NCBI GenBank assembly: GCA_902478885.1
Contig: CABSMS010000101.1
Span: 1 to 6,455, forward strand
Length of the DNA stretch: 6,455 nucleotides
From: an uncultured Collinsella sp.
Lineage (GTDB): Bacteria > Actinomycetota > Coriobacteriia > Coriobacteriales > Coriobacteriaceae
Reading direction: 5' to 3'
In this document: piece after piece, positions 1 through 5,590 of the stretch
Layout: each line of letters opens with the position of its first letter
Numbering within the stretch: position 1 is the first letter of the stretch
Notes under the pieces: generated by a model
What the model saw: the letters and a program-made list of their open reading frames with translations, nothing else
Databases searched by the model: none
What the model was told of the DNA's origin: nothing
Made by a program: the position numbers and the translations under genes

Positions 1-28
1 TGGGCTCGGAGATGTGTATAAGAGACAG
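1..28. other. Residual Nextera (Tn5) sequencing adapter
   Basis: These bases match the 3' 28 bases of the Illumina Nextera read-2 transposase adapter, ending in the 19-bp Tn5 mosaic end (10-28, AGATGTGTATAAGAGACAG). This is library sequence left on a contig end, not native DNA. Any reading frame starting or ending here is artificial, and the genomic sequence begins at 29. The match is from memory of the adapter sequence but is exact and distinctive. Confidence 0.97.
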
Positions 29-572
29 GAGCCATACTCACAACGACATCCGCCGCACTCGACGCAAAGCGCCGGCCCGCATCGAGTTCACGGGTAACCA
101 CCGAGAGCCGAACACCCTCGACGCCCCGGAGCATGCGGCCCAAAACAGGCTGCACCGGCGTATACATGCGCACGGTATGCTCGTCCGAATCGCCTCGGAA
201 AAGCGGCGCGTGCATATTGCCGATCTCCCAGCACGCATGCGCGAGCGCAATCGGATCCATGCGGTCGACTTCGACCAAATAAACCTCGGCGCTGCGCAGG
301 CGCACGACAACCGCCACGGGCACCATGCCCGAACGGTCGATGACAAGCACATCGCCGTCGGCAAGGCGATCGCCATCGGCAGCGCCCAGCCGAATATCGA
401 CCGTACGCCCCAGCTCCGTCACGCCCACAAATGTGCGGGCATCGGCCTGGTCCCAATCGAGTAGTAGCTCATCGACCTCAAAGACACCGCCCAGCTCCCG
501 GCGAAGCAAAAGCTCATAGGACGGGTCGTTGAGATTTCCGAGACACGCTGTCGAAACCAGATTCACAGGCAT
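29..572 (-). CDS. ureE: UreE-like urease accessory protein (nickel metallochaperone), 3' end missing
   Basis: UreE family proteins are cytosolic dimers that bring nickel to the urease maturation complex (UreD/F/G). The frame opens at ATG 572-570 and gives 181 genomic codons before running into adapter sequence, so the C terminus is unseen. Residues about 45-80 (TELGRTVDIRL...ADGDVLVID) resemble the UreE N-terminal domain. Residues 111-148 resemble the C-terminal nickel domain: ACWEIGNMHAPLF corresponds to ACYALGNRHVPLQ of Klebsiella UreE, and PVLGRMLRG to HVLDDMLRQ. The core metal histidine (Klebsiella H96) is kept as H121. The histidines matching Klebsiella H110 and H112 appear replaced by non-ligands. 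A His-rich tail, if present, would lie beyond the contig end. A GAGG box sits 8 nt before the start and the upstream FKBP gene stops 3 nt away, so the two are probably cotranscribed. No urease subunit is visible, so the target enzyme is inferred only. Confidence 0.8.
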
Positions 573-575
573 AGC

Positions 576-1004
576 CTAGTCCTCGACCTCGACGAGCTCG
601 ATATCAAAGTTGAGGTCCTTGCCAGCCAGCTCGTGGTTGGCGTCGAGCGTCACGGCCTCGGGCGTAACGTCGATGACCACGGCGGGGACGGGCATACCGC
701 TCGGCGTGGACAGGAAAAGCTTCATGCCCTTCTCGATCTGCTCGATGTTGGGAACCTGTTCGGCCGGGAAGGTAATAACCATCTCGGGATTGTGCTCGCC
801 GTAGGCATCGGCAGCAGGAATGTGCACGGTCTTCTTCTCGCCCACCTGCATGTCGACAACAGCGGCGTCGAAGCCCTTAATCATCTGACCGGCGCCGCAG
901 GTGAACTCCAGCGGCTCGCCGCGATCGTAGGAGCTATCGAACTGCGTGCCGTCGTCGAGCGTGCCGCGATAATGGGTCTTGACCTTCTTGCCCTGGTTGG
1001 ACAT
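576..1004 (-). CDS. FKBP-type peptidyl-prolyl cis-trans isomerase, SlyD-like
   Basis: Predicted cytosolic prolyl isomerase and chaperone of 142 residues. The N-terminal FKBP half has the typical GTLDDGTQFDSS segment (about 14-25) and GAGQMIKGFDAAVVDMQVGEKK (37-58). AYGEHNPEMV (67-76) leads into the insert-in-flap chaperone domain (about 72-120), and the FKBP fold closes with NHELAGKDLNFDIELVEV (123-140). This order is that of SlyD. Unlike E. coli SlyD there is no long His/Cys-rich metal-binding tail; the protein stops right after the last strand. The start at 1004 is preferred because GGAGG lies just upstream; an earlier ATG at 1034 in the same frame would add ten residues and overlap that ribosome site. 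It is the first gene of a probable operon with the UreE-like gene. The family call is firm; the natural substrate is unknown. Confidence 0.93.
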   Translation of the reverse strand: MSNQGKKVKTHYRGTLDDGTQFDSSYDRGEPLEFTCGAGQMIKGFDAAVVDMQVGEKKTVHIPAADAYGEHNPEMVITFPAEQVPNIEQIEKGMKLFLSTPSGMPVPAVVIDVTPEAVTLDANHELAGKDLNFDIELVEVED

Positions 1005-1015
1005 GATAACCTCCG

Positions 1016-1020
1016 TGATA
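1016..1020 (-). promoter_or_regulatory. Ribosome binding site region of the FKBP gene
   Basis: On the minus strand a GGAGG box lies within about ten bases upstream of the ATG at 1004, in the sequence GGAGGTTATCATG. The box itself is at about 1009-1013, and the bases listed here flank it. It decides the start at 1004 over the in-frame ATG at 1034. Confidence 0.55.
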
Positions 1021-1022
1021 AG

Positions 1023-1083
1023 GGCGGCGCACAACGCGGGCCGCCGTGAACATATGGCGATAACTATACCCTAGTCATACAAT
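1023..1083. promoter_or_regulatory. Divergent promoter region between FKBP gene and dipeptidase gene
   Basis: The 120-nt gap between the two divergent starts contains an AT-rich core at 1051-1090. On the minus strand TATAGT (1068-1063) is a plausible -10 for the FKBP gene, but I see no good -35. On the plus strand TACAAT (1078-1083) is a plausible -10 for the dipeptidase, with a poor -35 (TGGCGA, 1055-1060) at 17-nt spacing. The two would overlap back to back. A short inverted repeat, GGCGGC (1023-1028) with GCCGCC (1040-1045), would lie in the FKBP mRNA leader. All of this is motif reading only. Confidence 0.35.
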
Positions 1084-1124
1084 TCAATGACAGTTTGCAA
1101 AGAAACGCTGCAACCGGAGGAACC

Positions 1125-2138
1125 ATGGCATATCCCGTATTTGACCTACACTGCGACACCGCCGACCGCATCGGCTGGGCCACGCTCGATCTCGACCTGC
1201 GCTTTACCGCCGGCACCGACGGTTATTTCCCCGGCGACGAAACGCATCCGCAAGATTTCGACCTCATCGAGGGCAACGCCTGCGCCATCTCACTCGCAAA
1301 GATCGGCAACACGCCATGGGCACAGTGCTTCGCCACGTTTGTCCCCGACGAGATTCCCACCGCCCACGCCGCGCGCTTCCAGGCGCAGATCATGGCGCAC
1401 ATGAGCGGCCAGGCAATGCTCAACCACGACCGCATGGTCAACGTACGCGGCGCGGCAGACATTCGCGCTGCGCTCAAAGACGGCAAGGTCGCCTGCATCC
1501 ACACCATCGAAAACGCTACGTTCTTTGCCGAGGACCCCGCGCTGATCGAGGTGCTTAAGAGCCTGGGCGTACTCATGTCATCACTCAGCTGGAACGCGCA
1601 GGGACCGCTCGCGAGCGGCCACGACACCCACGCCGACCTCACCGCCGCCGGCATCGAGGCACTTACGCAGATGGAGCATGCCGGCATGGTACTCGACGTC
1701 TCCCACCTCAACGACGAGTGCTTTGACGAGGTTGCCGCCCGCGCCACGCGCCCCTTCGTCGCCAGCCACTCCAACTCCCGCACCGTCTGCGGCGTCAAGC
1801 GCAACCTTACCGACGACCAGTTCCGCACCATTCGCGACATGGGTGGCATCGTCGGTCTCAACTACTGCAGCGAGTTCCTTTCCAACGACGCAACCGACAA
1901 GACAGCCGCAGACGTCACCTTCGACCAGCTGGCGGCACATATCGAGCACTGGCTCGACCTGGGCGGCGAGGACGCTATCGCGCTCGGCGGCGACTGGGAC
2001 GGTGCCACGGTGCCCGCTTTCCTCTCCGATGCCAGCAAGATGCCCGAGTTCCAGAACATGCTTTCCAAGCATTTTGGTAAGACCGTGATGCAGAAGCTCT
2101 GCAGCGACAACGCGCTTGCCTTCTTTGAGCGTTATTAA
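1125..2138 (+). CDS. Membrane-type dipeptidase, peptidase family M19
   Basis: Zinc-dependent dipeptidase of the renal dipeptidase family, 337 residues, about normal for bacterial members. These enzymes hydrolyse dipeptides, often tolerating a D-residue in the second position. Visible metal ligands in order: DLHCDT near the N terminus (H9, D11), E129 in HTIEN, H194 in DVSH and H215 in ASHSN. GGIVGLNY (240-247) is typical, and IALGGDWDG (285-293) carries the conserved aspartate D290. No signal peptide or membrane segment is seen, so it is probably cytosolic. The start at 1125 follows GGAGG (1116-1120) by 4 nt; the same frame could open ten codons earlier, but DLHCD then lies unusually far in. 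It is transcribed alone, divergent from the FKBP gene and followed by an inverted repeat. Possible roles are peptide or cell-wall dipeptide salvage; the substrate cannot be told from the sequence. Confidence 0.95.
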   Translation: MAYPVFDLHCDTADRIGWATLDLDLRFTAGTDGYFPGDETHPQDFDLIEGNACAISLAKIGNTPWAQCFATFVPDEIPTAHAARFQAQIMAHMSGQAMLNHDRMVNVRGAADIRAALKDGKVACIHTIENATFFAEDPALIEVLKSLGVLMSSLSWNAQGPLASGHDTHADLTAAGIEALTQMEHAGMVLDVSHLNDECFDEVAARATRPFVASHSNSRTVCGVKRNLTDDQFRTIRDMGGIVGLNYCSEFLSNDATDKTAADVTFDQLAAHIEHWLDLGGEDAIALGGDWDGATVPAFLSDASKMPEFQNMLSKHFGKTVMQKLCSDNALAFFERY

Positions 2139-2154
2139 TTTCACATCCCTTGAG

Positions 2155-2190
2155 CGGGCCGGCATGCCGAACGGTCGACATGCCGGCCCG
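2155..2190 (+). terminator. Perfect 12-bp inverted repeat after the dipeptidase gene, terminator-like
   Basis: CGGGCCGGCATG (2155-2166) pairs perfectly with CATGCCGGCCCG (2179-2190) around a 12-nt loop. It starts 16 nt after the dipeptidase stop and ends 10 nt before the AAGGA ribosome site of the next gene. No run of T follows on either strand (the plus-strand tail is TCCCCAATCT), so it is not a classic intrinsic terminator. It may still end or weaken dipeptidase transcription, protect the mRNA end, or act as a regulatory hairpin in the next gene's leader. Confidence 0.5.
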
Positions 2191-2212
2191 TCCCCAATCT
2201 GAAGGACCGCTT

Positions 2213-2989
2213 TTGACGCAGCAGTTTACGATTTCCGTATCCCGACCGGATGGGACGCCCATCCCCGTCGTCGTTACCAAAAAGCGCGTCAAGAACTTCA
2301 ACCTACGCGTCACATCGAGCGGCGAGGTCCACGCAAGCGCACCGCTCAGCGCCACTCGCGAGCGTATAGAAGCGTTTGTGAAACGCAACAGCGCCTGGAT
2401 TATCAGCCGACTTGCCCAGCGCGAGCAACGTCAGGCGACGGCGCGAGAGCCGCTCAGTCCCTCGTCCATCATTGCGCTTTGGGGCAAGCCCATCACGGTA
2501 CAGGATGCGCTCGATCACAACTTTGCATCACCCGTACCGCGACCCAAGCAGGCCACCTTCGCAAGTTTTATGGGCGTCGATAGACCGAACGAGCGTCCGC
2601 AGACCCGGTACCGCGCAAGCATCGACAGTCTATCGCCCGAAGAGCTCCAGGCGTGTATCGCCCAACTCTATACAACCGAGGTCACCGCGGCGCTACGCGA
2701 CATCGCGCACGCATACGAAATCGCAATGGGTGTCGCCGTTTCTCGCGTTTCCGTACGCAGCATGAAAACGCGTTGGGGCTCATGCACTCCCAAATCCGGC
2801 GCCGTTCGCATCGCACGAGAACTTGCCGCCTACCCCGTCGAATGCCTCGACATGGTTGTCGCCCACGAGCTCGTCCACTTGCTCGAGCCAAGCCACAATC
2901 AGCGGTTTCACGCCTTGCTCGACACGTACTGCCCCAACAATAGAGCACTGTCCCAGCGGCTCAAGCAGCCACCCATAGAGACATATTAG
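2213..2989 (+). CDS. YgjP-like (DUF45) metallopeptidase-domain protein
   Basis: A 258-residue protein of the YgjP/DUF45 family, whose fold resembles SprT and M48 metallopeptidases. The C-terminal third carries the family signature: MKTRWGSC (184-191), then VVAHELVHLLEPSHNQRFH (215-233), an HExxH zinc motif (H218, E219, H222) with downstream H228 and H233. The N-terminal part has the usual KKRVKNFNLRVTSSGEVHASAP segment (about 23-44). Residues 70-135 are a low-complexity linker longer than I expect for the family. I choose TTG at 2213: GAAGGA (2201-2206) lies 6 nt before it. Other in-frame starts, TTG 2150 and ATG 2180, lie before or inside the inverted repeat and lack a good ribosome site. 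The biological role of this family is poorly defined, and protease activity should be taken as probable only. It converges with folB, with 6 nt between stops. Confidence 0.88.
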   Translation: MTQQFTISVSRPDGTPIPVVVTKKRVKNFNLRVTSSGEVHASAPLSATRERIEAFVKRNSAWIISRLAQREQRQATAREPLSPSSIIALWGKPITVQDALDHNFASPVPRPKQATFASFMGVDRPNERPQTRYRASIDSLSPEELQACIAQLYTTEVTAALRDIAHAYEIAMGVAVSRVSVRSMKTRWGSCTPKSGAVRIARELAAYPVECLDMVVAHELVHLLEPSHNQRFHALLDTYCPNNRALSQRLKQPPIETY

Positions 2990-2995
2990 AACCGG

Positions 2996-3481
2996 TTAGC
3001 GCACGCGCTCGATCTCGACACCGCAGCTTGCCAGGGGAAGACCGACGGGCGCCCAAGGCTTATCGAGCTTAACGCGCACGCCAAGCAGCAGGGGGCAACG
3101 ACGTAGCAGCATCTGGGCCACGCCCTCGGCTGCAGCCTCGATGAGCTTAAACGTATGCTCGCGCAGATAGCCATCGACATCGTGGCACACCGAGCCATAG
3201 TCAATCGAGGCGTCCAAGTCATCGTGCTCTCCCGCTGCACGCAGGTCGGCATAGAGCACCAAGGACACGATGAATTTCTGGCCCAGCGCGTTCTCTTCGG
3301 GATACACGCCGTGGTTGGCAAAGACCTCGAGACCGTCGATAGTAATGCGGTCGGCATGGCGAAGATCGTCATAGCTCACGTGGGGCACCGCCGTCGCAGT
3401 GGATATTTCGCCCCTTCCACGGCGGGCGAGCTCGGCACCCTCGGTCTTGGTTGCATTCTCGGGCAGCTTCTTGTTACTCAT
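2996..3481 (-). CDS. folB: Dihydroneopterin aldolase FolB
   Basis: FolB converts 7,8-dihydroneopterin to 6-hydroxymethyl-7,8-dihydropterin and glycolaldehyde in folate synthesis. The catalytic core fills about residues 43-160: RITIDGLEVFANHGVYPEEN (45-64) contains the conserved glutamate (E63), DYGSV (94-98) the conserved tyrosine (Y95), FKLIEAAAE (111-119) the usual helix, and VKLDKPWAP (137-145) the catalytic lysine (K141), by comparison with S. aureus E22, Y54 and K100. The protein has 161 residues against about 120 for typical FolB. The extra ~42 N-terminal residues are polar and Arg/Glu/Ala-rich, with no recognisable domain. The start is supported by AAGGAG (3496-3491) 9 nt upstream, and I see no internal methionine that would give a core-length protein. 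It is the last gene of a folE-HD-folB cluster, 42 nt after the HD gene with no hairpin between. Confidence 0.95.
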   Translation of the reverse strand: MSNKKLPENATKTEGAELARRGRGEISTATAVPHVSYDDLRHADRITIDGLEVFANHGVYPEENALGQKFIVSLVLYADLRAAGEHDDLDASIDYGSVCHDVDGYLREHTFKLIEAAAEGVAQMLLRRCPLLLGVRVKLDKPWAPVGLPLASCGVEIERVR

Positions 3482-3490
3482 CGCGATCGT

Positions 3491-3496
3491 CTCCTT
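3491..3496 (-). promoter_or_regulatory. Ribosome binding site of folB
   Basis: AAGGAG on the minus strand, 9 nt before ATG 3481-3479. It supports the long start and therefore the N-terminal extension of FolB. Confidence 0.75.
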
Positions 3497-3523
3497 CGTT
3501 TAGAACCCCGACCGCGCAACTAA

Positions 3524-4105
3524 CTACACGCGAATCGACAGGTTCTTTTTATCATCGCTCCAGTTGCAAGCATTGCGCGCGGGGCATGCAAAGCAGGCGC
3601 GCGACGCTTTGTCGGCCGCATAGAGCAGACGCTCAAGCGGTTGGCTGTTCACGCGCAGCTTTCGATGGCCCAGAATGGCCGTCTTAATGGCTGCGGCATC
3701 GGCCGGCTCAAACGCCACGTCATCGGGCATGCCGCCGAGAATTGCATCAGCGACGCGTTCGCTTGCAACATCATGGGATATACCCGATTCATACTGTTCA
3801 TCTTTGCCGATATCGTGAAGAAGTGCCGTGGCGTAGATGACCTCGCGGTCAAATTCGAGCTGTTCCTCGAGATTCTTGATCCACATAATGCGAGCGACAT
3901 CGAGCAGATGGTCAATACCGTGACGGCAGAAGATGCGCCCCGATTCCAACTGTGCAATGTTGCCCAGGTGCCGCCGGAACAGCCCGTTGGCACAAATGTA
4001 ATCAATGCGAGGCATGGCACCAAAGGGAGTCAGGCCCGAAGCCATAAAGCCGCGACGCGGCGTCCCCTCATCGGTTTTCGATGTAAAGTCGTTGACGACC
4101 CTCAT
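3524..4105 (-). CDS. HD-domain phosphohydrolase in folate cluster
   Basis: A 193-residue HD-superfamily metal-dependent hydrolase; such enzymes usually cleave phosphomonoesters or pyrophosphates of nucleotides. The metal ligands are visible: H66 in FCRHGIDHLLDVARI, H97-D98 in LLHDIGKDE, and D165 in LLYAADKASR. H111 (SHDVASERVADAIL) and H147 (ILGHRKL) are also family-like. The C terminus has a CX2CX5C cluster (C171, C174, C180) followed by NWSDDKKN, which suggests metal binding or a structural role. The gene starts 2 nt after the folE stop, suggesting translational coupling, and precedes folB. Homologous HD genes sit beside folE in some Clostridia (from memory). A role in dephosphorylating dihydroneopterin triphosphate or monophosphate is inference. 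The start is uncertain: ATG 4105 has no good ribosome site, and MPRIDYICAN at ATG 4015 fits the usual family N terminus, giving 163 residues. Confidence 0.85.
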   Translation of the reverse strand: MRVVNDFTSKTDEGTPRRGFMASGLTPFGAMPRIDYICANGLFRRHLGNIAQLESGRIFCRHGIDHLLDVARIMWIKNLEEQLEFDREVIYATALLHDIGKDEQYESGISHDVASERVADAILGGMPDDVAFEPADAAAIKTAILGHRKLRVNSQPLERLLYAADKASRACFACPARNACNWSDDKKNLSIRV

Positions 4106-4107
4106 GG

Positions 4108-4665
4108 TTAGCGGCCCAGCATCCTAAAGAACCGCTCCTCGAGCGCGGGATCGGTCTCGAAGACGCCGCGGCGAGCGAGCGTCACGGTCTTGGTGCCGGG
4201 CTTCTGCACGCCGCGCATGGTCATGCACATATGCTCAGCCTCCATGAGCACAATCGCTCCCTGGGGAGCGAGATAATCCATGAGAGCATCGGCAACCTGC
4301 GCACACAGCTGCTCCTGCAGCTGCAGACGACGGGCGTAGACCTCAACCGTGCGGGCAAGCTTAGAGAGCCCTGCGACACGGCCGTTGGGGATATAACCAA
4401 TGGCGGCCTTGCCATAAAACGGCAGCAGATGATGTTCGCACAGCGAGTAGAACGTGATGTCGCGCTCGATAACCAAATCGTTCGAAGCGACGGCAAAGGT
4501 TTTGGACAGGTGCTCCTCGGCACTCTGGTCCATACCGCCGGCGATCTCACCATACATACGGGCAACGCGCGCCGGGGTCTCCAGCAGGCCCTCACGAGTT
4601 GGGTCCTCGCCTATGCCCTCAAGCAACAGCTTAATGGCGGCCTCGACTTTTTCCTGATCGATCAT
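4108..4665 (-). CDS. folE: GTP cyclohydrolase I FolE
   Basis: FolE converts GTP to 7,8-dihydroneopterin triphosphate, the first step of folate synthesis. The 185-residue protein spans the whole family. EDPTREGLLETPARVARMY (20-38) is the N-terminal signature; SLCEHHLLPFYGKAAIGYIP (74-93) carries zinc ligands C76 and H79 and catalytic H78; GLSKLARTVEVYARRLQLQE (99-118) follows. EAEHMCMTMRGVQKPG (142-157) carries H145 and the third zinc ligand C147. All key residues are present, so this is the zinc-dependent type I enzyme. I choose ATG 4665 because GAGG (4674-4671) lies 5 nt upstream. An in-frame ATG at 4728 would add 21 residues but lacks support and would overlap a possible promoter. It heads the folE-HD-folB cluster and lies 66 nt after nrdG. 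Confidence 0.96.
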   Translation of the reverse strand: MIDQEKVEAAIKLLLEGIGEDPTREGLLETPARVARMYGEIAGGMDQSAEEHLSKTFAVASNDLVIERDITFYSLCEHHLLPFYGKAAIGYIPNGRVAGLSKLARTVEVYARRLQLQEQLCAQVADALMDYLAPQGAIVLMEAEHMCMTMRGVQKPGTKTVTLARRGVFETDPALEERFFRMLGR

Positions 4666-4699
4666 CTGGGCCTCACTTTTCCGATTTTGCGTTCGCGCT

Positions 4700-4730
4700 A
4701 TGGTACCACGCCCTTTGGCATCGGCCACAA
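4700..4730 (-). promoter_or_regulatory. Possible promoter for the folE cluster
   Basis: In the nrdG-folE gap the minus strand has TTGTGG (4730-4725) and TACCAT (4705-4700), 19 nt apart. The second is preceded by TGG, giving an extended -10 form. It would start transcription near 4693, about 28 nt before the folE ATG. The match is moderate and the spacing long. Read-through from nrdG is equally possible, as no terminator is seen in the gap. Confidence 0.3.
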
Positions 4731-4731
4731 G

Positions 4732-5313
4732 CTACATAGTATGGGTCGAATAGACTGGATCGTCCCGCCAAAGTTCAACCGCATCACAAAGCGCAACACC
4801 CTCGCGCTCAGCACGGTCGCGCGTAGCGTTCATATCGATCATACGCTGGTTACTCGAGCCCCTAAAGCGCAATGAGATATCGTACAGATCCTGAACAAAC
4901 GGGCCGTCCACCAACATGTCGAGGCAGGCCAGGATACGGTTCGTCACCTCGGTATGATGACGGCCACCCGGCATAAGCTCCTCGAGCACGTCGCCGGTAA
5001 AGCACCAAATGGTCTTGCCCGACCCCGCGGGATAGGCCGCACGCACGCGTTCGATAAAGTCAACAAGCCCCACCTGATTCTCGGGCTCCATAGGCTCGCC
5101 GCCCAGAATCGTCAGACCATCGATAAAGGGATGGTCGAGGCTCTCGATAATCTTGTCCTCGACGGCACGATCGAACGGCTCACCCGCAGCAAAGTCCCAC
5201 GCGACAGAGTTAAAGCAATTCTTGCACCCACGACGGCACCCGCTCACAAACAGAGAAGTACGAACGCCTTCCCCATCAGCAATGTCGAAATACTTAATGT
5301 TCGCGTAGTTCAT
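4732..5313 (-). CDS. nrdG: Anaerobic ribonucleotide reductase activating protein NrdG
   Basis: NrdG is the radical SAM activase that uses a [4Fe-4S] cluster and S-adenosylmethionine to create the glycyl radical on NrdD. The 193-residue protein has the cluster motif SGCRRGCKNCFN with C26, C30 and C33 in CX3CX2C spacing. It also has GVRTSLFVSG before it, the SAM-contacting ILGGEPM (69-75), a TIWCFTGDVLEEL segment (101-113), and LVDGPFVQDLYD (134-145) with RFRGSSNQRMIDM (149-161), all NrdG-typical. It is somewhat longer than the E. coli protein (154 residues), mostly at the C-terminal end. The start at 5313 is chosen because GGGAGA (5326-5321) lies 7 nt upstream. The open frame continues upstream to ATG 5469, but that part reads through an inverted repeat and is not protein-like. 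Its partner nrdD lies upstream on the same strand, 426 nt away. Confidence 0.95.
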   Translation of the reverse strand: MNYANIKYFDIADGEGVRTSLFVSGCRRGCKNCFNSVAWDFAAGEPFDRAVEDKIIESLDHPFIDGLTILGGEPMEPENQVGLVDFIERVRAAYPAGSGKTIWCFTGDVLEELMPGGRHHTEVTNRILACLDMLVDGPFVQDLYDISLRFRGSSNQRMIDMNATRDRAEREGVALCDAVELWRDDPVYSTHTM

Positions 5314-5320
5314 AGGTAAC

Positions 5321-5326
5321 TCTCCC
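5321..5326 (-). promoter_or_regulatory. Ribosome binding site of nrdG, next to an inverted repeat
   Basis: GGGAGA on the minus strand, 7 nt before ATG 5313-5311. It sets the nrdG start. It begins 2 nt after the 3' leg of the 5329-5412 hairpin in the mRNA, so folding of that hairpin could affect ribosome access. Confidence 0.7.
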
Positions 5327-5328
5327 GG

Positions 5329-5412
5329 GAGGCCGGGACATATCATCCCGTCCTCAAACATTCTCGGCCTTCGGCCTGCGAAACTGCGGGCGGGACGATA
5401 TGTCCCGGCCTC
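5329..5412 (-). repeat. 22-bp inverted repeat in the nrdG leader
   Basis: GAGGCCGGGACATATCATCCCG (5329-5350, read in two parts as GAGGCCGGGAC and ATATCATCCCG) pairs with 5391-5412, 21 of 22 positions matching. The single difference (A5345 against C5396) becomes a U-G wobble in minus-strand RNA but an A-C mismatch in plus-strand RNA, so the structure is better formed in the nrdG transcript. The 40-nt interior holds a tandem GGCCGAA/GGCCGAG pair. It lies between nrdG and its probable promoter. No T-run follows the stem before the ribosome site, so simple intrinsic termination is not evident; an attenuator or leader control element is possible. Confidence 0.7.
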
Positions 5413-5426
5413 ATGCAAAGGGTAAC

Positions 5427-5573
5427 TCAATGAACGAAGCGAACATCGAGTATAGGGTTCGAGGTCCAATAAAAACTTTGTTGCAGCTCAACCGCCATCG
5501 CAAGTAAATCGCAGCTGCAGCTCAAATTATTTCCGCTAAGAACTTCGAGGAGTGAGCAGGCCTCATGCTGCAT
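5427..5573 (-). CDS. Possible 48-residue small protein in the nrdD-nrdG gap, unrecognised
   Basis: ATG 5573 to TGA 5427 encodes 48 residues starting MQHEACSLLEVL and ending ILDVRFVH. The middle is rich in serine and cysteine (LSCSCDLL) and the chain is amphipathic. The frame has no clear ribosome site and continues open upstream through the long inverted repeat, so it could be chance or the tail of a lost gene. The stretch is more AT-rich than its neighbours and uses codons such as TTA and ATA that are rare in the surrounding genes. A 10-bp direct repeat TGCAGCTCAA occurs inside it at 5482-5491 and 5516-5525. I do not recognise a family and the call is weak. Confidence 0.25.
   Translation of the reverse strand: MQHEACSLLEVLSGNNLSCSCDLLAMAVELQQSFYWTSNPILDVRFVH
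5449..5454 (-). promoter_or_regulatory. Possible -10 box upstream of nrdG
   Basis: TATACT on the minus strand (5454-5449) is a good -10 hexamer in the AT-richer part of the gap, but the sequence at -35 distance (an AGTTTT-like run) is poor. It would start an nrdG mRNA near 5441 with a leader of about 130 nt that includes the whole 5329-5412 hairpin. Confidence 0.3.
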
Positions 5574-5590
5574 CTCAGCTACGTCAACTT

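Noticed and set aside
12..464. Long plus-strand open frame at the left edge
   Set aside because: Its start codon lies in the adapter and it is antisense to the UreE-like gene; the translation shows no family features.
633..1049. Plus-strand open frame of 138 codons over the FKBP gene
   Set aside because: It is antisense to a clearly recognised FKBP gene and arises from GC-rich codon bias.
1223..2165. Several long minus-strand frames over the dipeptidase gene
   Set aside because: They are shadows of the M19 gene, which has all its metal ligands; the antisense products have no recognisable motif.
2980..3000. A terminator between the convergent YgjP-like and folB genes
   Set aside because: Only 6 nt separate the stops, and the short palindrome AACCGGTT there is too small and has no T-run.
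4231..4875. Plus-strand open frame of 214 codons over folE
   Set aside because: It crosses folE and the nrdG end on the opposite strand and lacks a ribosome site or any family signature.
5314..5469. N-terminal extension of nrdG to ATG 5469
   Set aside because: The added residues are translated inverted repeat, while a good ribosome site supports ATG 5313, where the NrdG homology begins.
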